Part shown: positions 1 through 5,736 of the stretch, one piece after another | How the letters are laid out: each line of letters opens with the position of its first letter | Position numbering within the stretch: the stretch's first letter is position 1 | Assembly: GCA_946534745.1 (NCBI GenBank) | Contig: CAMNDA010000169.1 | Span: 1 to 6,564 of the forward strand | From: an uncultured Verrucomicrobiota bacterium | Lineage (GTDB): Bacteria > Verrucomicrobiota > Kiritimatiellia > RFP12 > UBA3636 | Direction of reading: 5' to 3' | Length of the DNA stretch: 6,564 bases | The notes under the pieces: generated by a model | What the model was told of the DNA's origin: nothing | Databases searched by the model: none | Seen by the model: only the letters and a program-made list of their open reading frames with translations | Made by a program: the position numbers and the translations under genes

Positions 1-106
1 CCCCCCCCGCCGTGGCGGGCGGCGCGTTCGTCTCCGCGCCCCCGGCGTCGGCGCGGAGGGCGACGACGGCCGCGGCGGCGGCGAGAATCCTACATGGCGT
101 CGTCAT
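1..106 (-). CDS. 5' fragment of an exported protein of unknown function
   Basis: Only the first 35 codons are inside the window; the gene continues past base 1. The function is not recognisable. Reading from ATG at 106, the peptide starts MTTPCRILAAAAAVV and has a classic signal-peptide layout: an Arg at residue 6, a hydrophobic Ala/Val/Leu core (about 7-17), and an Ala-Asp-Ala cleavage box (about 19-21) followed by a Gly/Ala/Thr/Pro-rich linker. The start lies inside the last codons of the upstream gene, a 17-base overlap, which suggests translational coupling as the fourth gene of the minus-strand operon. There is no clear Shine-Dalgarno sequence, only a G-rich stretch upstream. A run of at least eight G (coding strand) sits at codons 33-35, right at the window edge. 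The alternative is that this is only 3' noncoding sequence; the well-formed signal peptide argues against that. Confidence 0.6.
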   Translation of the reverse strand, partial: MTTPCRILAAAAAVVALRADAGGAETNAPPATAGG

Positions 107-1403
107 CGGCGGAGGCCCCCCGGCCCGACATCGAGTCCCCGCGACGGACGGGCGCGGGCACGGGCGAAGGCACGGAGACCGGACGCGCGCCGGGCGCCGT
201 CTCCATCGCGCGCCGGGCGGCGGCCGCGCGCGCGGCGGAGGCGGGGCTCCAGGTGGCGACGACGCCGTAGACCTTGCCGCCGGAGACGGGATGCACGGCG
301 TTCCAGCGCTTGACGGTCGCGATTCCGGCGATCTTCATCTCGTCGGCGACGGCCGCCGCGCGGCGGCGGAACGCCGAGGCGTCCGTATACTCCTCGGCCG
401 CGTTCTCGAACTCCTCGACGGTCTCGACGCTCGCCATGTCTGAGGCGACGGCGACCGTCCGCCCCGCGAACTCGCGGATCGCCGCGATCGCACGCTGCCG
501 GGCCTTCTCCTCGGCGGCCCCGGCAGCCATCGCGGAATCCGATACGGCGCCGGCCTGACCGAAGGCGACGAGGACGAGCCGGCCGTTCTCGTCGAGCTTC
601 TGCTGGATGCCGAACGTGGATACGAGCGTCTTCGCGTCCTGCGGGATCTGCTGGGCGATCGGCCGCTTGGCGACGCCGGCGGGGAGGGCGGCTCCGGTCT
701 GGAGGGAATGCGCCATGGCCTGGAGCTTCGGACTCCAGACCGAGACGACGCCGATCTCCCCCTTGCCGGACGCCGGGATTCCCTCGAACGTGCAGGCCGC
801 CTGCATCCCGCAGACCGAGGCGCGGGCGCAGGAGCGGATCGTCCGGGCGAAGGCCTCGGTCGCGATGCTCTTGGCGGCGGCCCGTTCGCGGGCGGCGGCG
901 TCGGCCGTTCCGGGGTCGACCCCCTCGTCGCGGAGCGCCTTGTCGAGCTTGGCGTGGAGGAGGCGCCGGAGCTTCGAAACGACGCTCGCCTCGTCCGACT
1001 CGACGGCGTCATTGCCGGCGAACGCGCCTTCCGCGTATTCCGACACCATGGACGTCCGGATCCGCGTCGCAAGGAACTCCGCCATCTTCGCCTCCGCGTC
1101 GAGCATCGCCTTGTCGAATGCGTTCACGCGCGAGTCGACGTAGGTGCGCGCGGAGGGGTCGGCCTGGATCACGCCGGTTCCGCAGGACACGAAGAACCCG
1201 GGGCCGTCGGCACGGGCGTTCCAGCCCTCGGTCCAGCCCTTCTCGGCGAGATAGCCGTCCATCAGTTCGCGAACGGACGTGCGCCCGACGGAAGACTCGG
1301 CGGGGATGGCGGCCTCCGGGGCGGCGGTCTCCGCGGCGGCCGGGAGGATGGCGGCGAGCGCCGCGAGCGCGGCAGCCGGAAGGATTCGGTGGAATGTTTT
1401 CAT
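90..1403 (-). CDS. periplasmic DUF6844/LPP20-like protein
   Basis: A predicted exported protein of 437 residues. The signal peptide is MKTFHRILPAAALAALAA with cleavage near residue 24 (Ala-Ala-Ala before Glu). Residues about 45-120 (motifs YLAEKGWTEG and AFDKAMLDAEAKM) resemble the DUF6844 domain, in which a long helix carries an AFxKAMLDA-type pattern. Two further segments, about 165-232 and 293-390, each have an Ala/Arg-rich helix followed by strands ending in nearly the same words, GVVSVWSP and GVVATWSP; they look like a tandem pair of LPP20/FlgT-N-type units. The C-terminus (about 400-437) is Pro/Ser/Ala-rich and probably disordered. It is the third gene of the leftward operon, 52 bases after the FlgT-like gene. 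The start is preceded by an A/C-rich, G-poor stretch with no Shine-Dalgarno sequence. The domain assignment is by eye; a role in an envelope complex with its neighbours is inference. Confidence 0.85.
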   Translation of the reverse strand: MKTFHRILPAAALAALAAILPAAAETAAPEAAIPAESSVGRTSVRELMDGYLAEKGWTEGWNARADGPGFFVSCGTGVIQADPSARTYVDSRVNAFDKAMLDAEAKMAEFLATRIRTSMVSEYAEGAFAGNDAVESDEASVVSKLRRLLHAKLDKALRDEGVDPGTADAAARERAAAKSIATEAFARTIRSCARASVCGMQAACTFEGIPASGKGEIGVVSVWSPKLQAMAHSLQTGAALPAGVAKRPIAQQIPQDAKTLVSTFGIQQKLDENGRLVLVAFGQAGAVSDSAMAAGAAEEKARQRAIAAIREFAGRTVAVASDMASVETVEEFENAAEEYTDASAFRRRAAAVADEMKIAGIATVKRWNAVHPVSGGKVYGVVATWSPASAARAAAARRAMETAPGARPVSVPSPVPAPVRRGDSMSGRGASADDDAM

Positions 1404-1455
1404 CGTTTTCGGTTGGGGTTGTTGTTGGGAAAGGGAAGGGCGCCGGATCCGCGGG

Positions 1456-2943
1456 CTACCAGGAGAGGGTCCACGTGTTGGCGTCGAAGGAGACGGAGTC
1501 CGGCCGGCTCGAGGCGGGGACGGAGCGCTCCATCTCGGCGGAGACGAAGCGGCGCAGCGCGTCCATGTCGAGCTGGCAGCGGAGCGTCAGCGTCGCGGTC
1601 GCGGCGGTCGCGTCGACGCGGAGCGAGGGCGCCTGGCAGCCCGGAACGCGGCCGACGCAGGCGACGATCCCGTCGAGCGTCTTCTCGAACGAAGGCGAGT
1701 AGTTCTCGAAGACGAGGCGGACCTCGCGCCCGGTCGCCGCCATGCGCCCGACCATCCGGTCGAGGCCCTCGTGGAGCCGGCCGTGGAGGTCGCGCATCGC
1801 CTTCTCGGTGGCGCGGTCGCGCTTCCGCGCGGCGTCGGAGCCGGCGAAGTCCACGGCGCGGGACGGGTCGTTGGACGCGGAGAGCAGCTCGGAGCCGGTC
1901 GCGGCGTCAAGGACGCGGACCGTGCAGGAGAGGCGCCAGCCCTCGCGCCCGTCGGCCGGGTGCGCGACCGGCGCCCACGCCCCCGCGCAAAGCACGAGGT
2001 AGGACGCCGAGGCGCGGTCCGTCGTGACGGGGCAGCCCCATGCGGCGAACTTCTCCGCGAGGGCGGCGTCGAGCGCGCGGTCGCCTGTCGGCTCGACGAA
2101 GAACCGCAGGTCGCCCATCGCGGCGAGCGCCGCCTCGTAGGATGCCTGCAGGCCGCCCCGGTCGACCTCGGCGAGGATCGCCACGCGGTAGCTGCCGCCG
2201 CCGACCTCGCCCTCCGCCTCGACGCGGTAGGTCCGGACGAAGCCTCCGGCCGAGGCGAACACGCGCGCCGTGGCGGCCATGTCGAGCGCCGCGCCGCTCG
2301 CGGAGACGGACGCGCCGAGGACCATCTCCACGGCCGATGCCTTCGCGGCGGCGAGAGCCTGCGCGCGGGCGACGGCGAGGCCGCCCTCGCCGGGCGGCAC
2401 CGCGCCGAACCCGCACGCGCGGACGGTCCCCGCGCCGGCGCCCGCCGAGGCGGCGGCAAGCGCGGCGGAGGCGTCCGCCGTGCGCTCCGTGGCGACGAGG
2501 ACGGCCCGGGCGCCGCCGGACGGCGTCTCCTCCGCGACGACGTCCTGCACGCCGCGCAAGAAGGCGTCGGCCCGCGTCTCGATGCGGCGGCGGAAGGATT
2601 CCGAGAAGGAGGATCCGGCGTCGTCCGCCGTTTCCTCCGAGACGGAGACCTCCTCCGCGGACACGCGTTCCCCCGCGATGAATCCGGCCAGCGCCCGCTT
2701 CGCCTCGAGGCGGGCGAGGGCGACGCGTTCCGCGCCGGATCCGCCAACGCCGGCGGCGACGGACGCCTCGGCGAGGATCCAGACGCCGGTCTCGGGCGAC
2801 TCGCCGGCTCGGACGTGCTCGCCGGCGCCCTCCATCTCCCGGCCGAGGGCCGCCCAGTCCGGCGGCGCGGCTTCCGCGCGGAGGCCGGCGGTGAGCGCCG
2901 CGGCCGCGAACGCCGTTGCAAGAAGGAATCCGGTTGCTTTCAT
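1456..2943 (-). CDS. periplasmic protein with FlgT-N/LPP20-like repeats
   Basis: A predicted exported protein of 495 residues. The signal peptide is MKATGFLLATAFAAAALTA with an Ala-Glu-Ala cleavage box near residue 25. Two segments have the FlgT N-domain/LPP20 pattern of an Ala/Arg-rich helix, a gap, then strands: about 65-152 and about 187-262, where ARAQALAAAKASAVE is followed by GGFVRTYRVEAEGEVGGGSYRVAILAEV in scattered match to the family. Residues about 275-400 form a mixed region with a DAATGSELLSASND strand pair and a long charged helix. The last about 90 residues look like a small alpha/beta domain, and the protein ends in TLSW. The frame stays open upstream to 3519, but ATG 2943 is chosen because it gives the signal peptide directly and has an AGAGG five bases before it. 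It begins 8 bases after the lipoprotein gene, so the two are probably co-translated. The exact function is unknown. Confidence 0.86.
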   Translation of the reverse strand: MKATGFLLATAFAAAALTAGLRAEAAPPDWAALGREMEGAGEHVRAGESPETGVWILAEASVAAGVGGSGAERVALARLEAKRALAGFIAGERVSAEEVSVSEETADDAGSSFSESFRRRIETRADAFLRGVQDVVAEETPSGGARAVLVATERTADASAALAAASAGAGAGTVRACGFGAVPPGEGGLAVARAQALAAAKASAVEMVLGASVSASGAALDMAATARVFASAGGFVRTYRVEAEGEVGGGSYRVAILAEVDRGGLQASYEAALAAMGDLRFFVEPTGDRALDAALAEKFAAWGCPVTTDRASASYLVLCAGAWAPVAHPADGREGWRLSCTVRVLDAATGSELLSASNDPSRAVDFAGSDAARKRDRATEKAMRDLHGRLHEGLDRMVGRMAATGREVRLVFENYSPSFEKTLDGIVACVGRVPGCQAPSLRVDATAATATLTLRCQLDMDALRRFVSAEMERSVPASSRPDSVSFDANTWTLSW

Positions 2944-2948
2944 GTCGA

Positions 2949-2953
2949 CCTCT
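2949..2953 (-). promoter_or_regulatory. Shine-Dalgarno site deciding the FlgT-like gene start
   Basis: AGAGG on the minus strand lies five bases before ATG 2943 and overlaps the TAG stop of the lipoprotein gene. It is the only strong Shine-Dalgarno sequence next to a start in this window. It supports ATG 2943 over any longer reading of the frame, and it suggests coupled translation of the two genes. Confidence 0.7.
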
Positions 2954-4031
2954 AGTGTCCGAGCCTCGCGCTCTCGTCCGCGCCGTCCCTGTATTCCGAC
3001 TCCCACTCGGGAGGAACCGAAAGGCCGTATCCGACGGCGAATACGCGGTTCTCGGCGAGGAAGCCGCGCGGATTCGACCGGTAGGCCTTGACGAGCGGCG
3101 CCGCGTCGCGGTCGCCGGTGTTCCAGCGGTACACCTCGAGCCGGGAGGTCCCGTTCGCCTTGGGGACGGCCTCCGCCATCGCCAGGGCGACGTCCACGCC
3201 GCCGTCGTCCATGAAGACGACGCACTGCTGGGCCTGCCCGATGCCCTCCTCGAATCCGGCGGAGAGCGTCATCTTGTCGCCCGTCGTGGTGGCGGAGACG
3301 ATCCGGCCGCCGACGGGGAACGTGTTGCCGAGCTTGTTGGCGACGACGGCCAGCGCCTTGAGCGCCGCCTCGGTGATGGCCTGCCGCTCGTCGGCCGTGT
3401 CCATCCCGGCCAGGGCGCGGCCCGAGTAGGAGAGGATCTGGCGGCGCGCCGTTCGCCCGCGAGCCTTCTCCGCGAACCGGACGGTCCGCGTCCTGAGGTC
3501 CTCGCACGAGAAGTCGCATTCGACCTCGTAGATCAGCAGCGTCTCGTTGTAGAGGTCCTGGCGCTCCTTGGTGACGGTGAGGCGGCCGTTGAGGACGAGG
3601 TCGATCGTCCGCGCGTCGACGGGCTCGCGCATCCGCACCGAGTCGCCCTCGACGTCCTGGAGGGCCTCGAAGAACGCGACGCCGCCGCGGTTGTGCGCGG
3701 AGAACACCGTGAACCGCTTCAGCTTGGCCATCTCCGTCTGCAGCCGGGCCGCAAGGGCCGGATCGACCGCAAGCGGCGCCCCGGTCTTGCGGTCGATGCC
3801 CTCGACCGCCTCGAAGGACACGCCGAGCTGTAGCTTGCGGAAGTTCTCCGCGCTGTAGTTCGCCGGGAGGCGGATCGGACCTTTCGCGAAGTCCTTCCGG
3901 GAGTACGAGACCAGGGTCGGGTCGAGCTGAAGTTTCGGCGCGTCGGTGGCGCAGCCGACGAGCATCAGGACGGCGACCGCGGCAAGGGCGCGGGCGGCGG
4001 CGTTGCGAAAATCGGGGCGGGGCGTTCTCAC
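2952..4031 (-). CDS. CsgG/FlgT-like outer-membrane lipoprotein
   Basis: A predicted lipoprotein of 359 residues. With the GTG at 4031 as start, the N-terminus is MRTPRPDFRNAAARALAAV, followed by the lipobox LVGC with the lipidated Cys at residue 27; the next residues (Ala, Thr, Asp) do not look like an inner-membrane retention signal, so outer-membrane placement is likely. Residues about 65-240 have the CsgG/TolB-like layout: an opening strand (LQLGVSFEAV), a helix and FTVFSAH, then VLNGRLTV, and long strands LLIYEVECDF. A helix (AITEAALKALAVVANKL) leads into the FPVGGRIVSA strand. Residues about 240-345 resemble the FlgT C-terminal beta domain. CsgG relatives form secretion channels or support cell-surface assembly; which applies here is not visible. 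The frame can be opened to a TTG at 4139, but that would put 36 extra polar residues before the signal. A GGAG lies 12 bases upstream of the GTG. It heads the leftward operon. Confidence 0.84.
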   Translation of the reverse strand: MRTPRPDFRNAAARALAAVAVLMLVGCATDAPKLQLDPTLVSYSRKDFAKGPIRLPANYSAENFRKLQLGVSFEAVEGIDRKTGAPLAVDPALAARLQTEMAKLKRFTVFSAHNRGGVAFFEALQDVEGDSVRMREPVDARTIDLVLNGRLTVTKERQDLYNETLLIYEVECDFSCEDLRTRTVRFAEKARGRTARRQILSYSGRALAGMDTADERQAITEAALKALAVVANKLGNTFPVGGRIVSATTTGDKMTLSAGFEEGIGQAQQCVVFMDDGGVDVALAMAEAVPKANGTSRLEVYRWNTGDRDAAPLVKAYRSNPRGFLAENRVFAVGYGLSVPPEWESEYRDGADESARLGH

Positions 4032-4262
4032 GGTCGGTTTGTTCTCCGCCGTCCCGAGGTGTCGTGGAGATGTCCGGAAGCGATGGGACGGCAAGGAAGG
4101 GGCGCGCCTCCGGTTGCTCTCCACCTGGGGCACGGCCAAGCGCCCTTGAAGAAGAAACGAGCCGGGGCGCGCCCGAAGCGCGCGGCGGCAGGTGTCCCTC
4201 TTCGTGAAAGTTTGGCCGTTTTCAGGTGGAGGACGCCTGCGGATCGTGAGATCGCAGTTGTG
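4032..4262 (-). ncRNA. candidate structured leader or small RNA
   Basis: This stretch, read on the minus strand from the predicted transcription start near 4262 to the lipoprotein GTG, has no ATG in any frame but has strong dyads. P1: CTGCGATC (4250-4257) pairs with GATcCGCAG (4237-4245) around a TCAC loop, with one bulged base. P2: CTCCACCTG (4223-4231) pairs perfectly with CAGGTGGAG (4119-4127). P3, stacked inside P2 across a 3/4-base internal loop: ACGGCCAA (4212-4219) pairs with TTGGCCGT (4132-4139). Inside lie CGGC/GCCG-type pairs (4161-4164 with 4186-4189) and an apical GCGCGC stem (4167-4172 with 4178-4183) around TTCGG. P7: GCCGTCCC (4085-4092) pairs with GGGACGGC (4048-4055), ending at the putative Shine-Dalgarno sequence. 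It matches no riboswitch, tmRNA, RNase P or SRP signature that I recognise. One long hairpin with a central bubble is loosely like 6S RNA. Confidence 0.45.
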
Positions 4263-4268
4263 GCCGCG

Positions 4269-4297
4269 ATTCTACCATCCTGCCGCGCGCGAGGCAA
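4269..4297 (-). promoter_or_regulatory. sigma70-type promoter for the lipoprotein operon
   Basis: On the minus strand TTGCCT (4292-4297, 4 of 6 consensus bases) is followed by exactly 17 bases and TAGAAT (4269-4274, 5 of 6). Transcription would start near 4262 and run into the hairpin-rich leader and then the lipoprotein operon. A short GAAA-capped stem (4304-4317 on the same strand) followed by three T lies just upstream. Confidence 0.55.
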
Positions 4298-4436
4298 GGG
4301 AAATCCGCTTTCGCGGACCTCCGCGCCCCGGTCGTTTCGAAAGAGCGGGCCGTTTCCGGCGGAGAAGCGTGGGGACGGCGCATGGCCGCCCCCTGCTTAT
4401 GTACCCGGAACTCCGGCCGAAATCTTACGCGGGCTC
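4298..4436. other. intergenic stretch without a recognisable gene
   Basis: I find no credible coding region or tRNA here. What is visible: a small hairpin TCCGC-GAAA-GCGGA on the minus strand (4304-4317), an 8-base palindrome TTTCGAAA (4335-4342), and a DNA dyad CCGGA-AC-TCCGG (4405-4416). A 60-codon reading starting at 4382 overlaps the ATPase promoter and start and looks random in composition. Confidence 0.6.
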
Positions 4437-4514
4437 CCAGCGGTCGCGCTGGCCGCGGGCGGATCCGCCATCGCCATTGGCGGAATGGAAGCGAATCCGC
4501 CATTGTCGATGGCG
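4437..4514 (+). repeat. interlocking inverted repeats upstream of the ATPase gene
   Basis: Consecutive dyads: CCAGCG/CGCTGG around GTCG (4437-4452); the palindrome GGCGGATCCGCC (4458-4469); TCCGCCA (4464-4470) with TGGCGGA (4478-4484); a tighter CGCCA-T-TGGCG (4472-4482); and CGCCAT/ATGGCG around TGTCG (4498-4514). The heptamer TCCGCCA occurs three times in alternating orientation (4464, 4478, 4496), so the middle copy can pair with either neighbour. The direct repeat ATCCGCCAT recurs at a spacing of 32 bases (4463 and 4495), about three helical turns. This could be an operator array or an RNA switch. Confidence 0.6.
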
Positions 4515-4520
4515 TTTTTT
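4498..4520 (+). terminator. stem plus T6, terminator-like
   Basis: CGCCAT (4498-4503), loop TGTCG and ATGGCG (4509-4514) are followed directly by six T (4515-4520). The stem is short (6 bp) but the layout is that of an intrinsic terminator on the plus strand. It ends two bases before the -35 box of the ATPase promoter, so it could insulate that gene or act as an attenuator. No gene ends upstream on this strand within the window's intergenic region. Confidence 0.45.
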
Positions 4521-4522
4521 CG

Positions 4523-4551
4523 TTGACAGACATCGGACTTCGTGGGAGAAT
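4523..4551 (+). promoter_or_regulatory. sigma70-type promoter of the ATPase gene
   Basis: A perfect TTGACA (4523-4528), a 17-base spacer and GAGAAT (4546-4551, 4 of 6 bases of TATAAT). Transcription would begin about seven bases later, near 4558, leaving only about three bases before ATG 4561. No Shine-Dalgarno sequence lies between, which fits a leaderless or nearly leaderless mRNA. Confidence 0.65.
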
Positions 4552-4560
4552 GACGGCCTC

Positions 4561-5721
4561 ATGAAAGCCATCCGCCGTCTTCTTTCCGCACCCGGGGACC
4601 ACTTCTTCCTGTTCGGTCCGCGCGGCACGGGAAAGTCGACCTGGCTCAGACAGACGTTTCGCGACGCCGTGTTCCTCGACTTCCTCAAGCCCGCGACGCT
4701 CCGGACGTTCCAGCCGCATCCGGAACGGTTCCGGGAGTTCGTCGACGCGCATCCGCGCGCCCGGACGTTCGTCGTGGACGAAGTCCAGCGCGTCCCCGCC
4801 ATCCTCGACGTGGTCCACTCGCTGATCGAGGAGCACCGGAAGGTCCGCTTCGTCCTGACGGGCTCCAGCGCCCGGAAGCTCAAGAAGGCGGGAGTCGACC
4901 TTCTCGCCGGCCGCGCGCTCAGGCTTTCCATGCATCCCTTCCTGGCGGCGGAGCTGGGAGACGCCTTCTCCCTCGACCGGGCGCTGCGGAACGGGCTCCT
5001 TCCCGTCGTGGCCGGGGCGAAGTCCGCCACGGCGACGCTGGCCGCCTATCTCGAGCTCTACATCCGGGAGGAGGTCGTCCAGGAGGGGCTCGTCCGCTCC
5101 CTCGACCCGTTCGCGCGCTTCCTCGAGGCCGCGACCTTCTCGCACGGCGCGCAACTCGTCTCCACGGACATCGCCCGCGTCTGCCAGGTCGGCCGGACCA
5201 CGGTCGACGGCTACCTGAAGATCCTCGAGGACCTGATGATCGGCGTCCGGCTTCCGGTCTTTTCCAAGCGCGCGAAGCGGGAGCTCGTCGCGCACGAGAA
5301 GTTCTACTTCTTCGACTGCGGCGTCTTCCGCGCGCTCCGTCCGAAGGGCCCGCTCGACCGGCCGTCGGAAATCGACGGCGCCGCCCTCGAGGGCCTCGTC
5401 TTCCAGCATCTCCGCGCGTGGAACGACTTCTCCGGCGCGCCGGACTCGCTCGGATACTGGCGCACCCGGGCGGGCGTCGAGGTCGACTTCGTCCTCTACG
5501 GCGAGCGGGACTTCGTCGCCGTCGAGACGAAGAACGCCGCCGTCCTCCGCCCCGGCGATTTCGCCGGGCTCAAGTCCTTCCGGGAGGACTACCCCGAGGC
5601 GCGTCCGGTCCTGCTCTACCGCGGGGAGGAGCGCTTCCTGCGCGACGGCGTCCTCGTCCTGCCCGTGGAGGACTTCCTCCGGGCCCTCGTGCCGGGCCGG
5701 CCGCCGCTGGCCGCGTTCTAG
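4561..5721 (+). CDS. AAA_14/DUF4143-family ATPase
   Basis: A 386-residue cytoplasmic P-loop ATPase of the AAA_14 plus DUF4143 type, near the usual length for the family. The Walker A motif GPRGTGKST is at residues 19-27, and Walker B FVVDEVQRVP at 70-79. The sensor-like LTGSSARKLK is at 99-108 and the AGRALRLSMHPF segment at 116-127. Residues about 160-235 form the helical part (YLELYIREEVVQE, then DIARVCQVGRTTVDGYLKILED, helix-turn-helix-like). The C-terminal part has a PD-(D/E)XK-like arrangement: Glu277, EVDFVL with Asp309, and Glu322-Thr-Lys324. These ATPases are common, often in multiple copies, and their biological role is poorly known. ATG 4561 is chosen because the frame upstream crosses the promoter and the terminator-like stem. 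Base usage matches the neighbours. The kinase gene follows 15 bases later, in the same frame. Confidence 0.94.
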   Translation: MKAIRRLLSAPGDHFFLFGPRGTGKSTWLRQTFRDAVFLDFLKPATLRTFQPHPERFREFVDAHPRARTFVVDEVQRVPAILDVVHSLIEEHRKVRFVLTGSSARKLKKAGVDLLAGRALRLSMHPFLAAELGDAFSLDRALRNGLLPVVAGAKSATATLAAYLELYIREEVVQEGLVRSLDPFARFLEAATFSHGAQLVSTDIARVCQVGRTTVDGYLKILEDLMIGVRLPVFSKRAKRELVAHEKFYFFDCGVFRALRPKGPLDRPSEIDGAALEGLVFQHLRAWNDFSGAPDSLGYWRTRAGVEVDFVLYGERDFVAVETKNAAVLRPGDFAGLKSFREDYPEARPVLLYRGEERFLRDGVLVLPVEDFLRALVPGRPPLAAF

Positions 5722-5736
5722 CCCCGCGAACCGACC

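Noticed and set aside
1279..2955. Long plus-strand open frame opposite the FlgT-like gene
   Set aside because: It is Arg/Gly/Ala-rich with no domain, and it is expected by chance in GC-rich DNA opposite a real gene with a signal peptide and good codon pattern.
2944..3519. Upstream extension of the FlgT-like gene
   Set aside because: The frame is open, but it overlaps the lipoprotein gene out of frame, is Arg/Gly-rich, and would bury the signal peptide. ATG 2943 has its own AGAGG.
4032..4139. TTG start at 4139 for the lipoprotein
   Set aside because: It would add 36 polar residues before the signal sequence and would lie within the structured leader; the GTG at 4031 puts the lipobox Cys at residue 27.
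4192..4560. N-terminal extension of the ATPase in its own frame
   Set aside because: It would run through the inverted repeats and promoter, and the family normally begins shortly before the Walker A motif, as from ATG 4561.
4032..4560. tRNA, tmRNA, RNase P, SRP RNA or CRISPR in the intergenic region
   Set aside because: No cloverleaf, no family signature sequences, and no regularly spaced direct repeats with unique spacers were found.
4382..4564. Sixty-codon plus-strand reading before the ATPase
   Set aside because: It overlaps the terminator-like stem, the promoter and the ATPase start, has no ribosome site, and has a random-looking composition.
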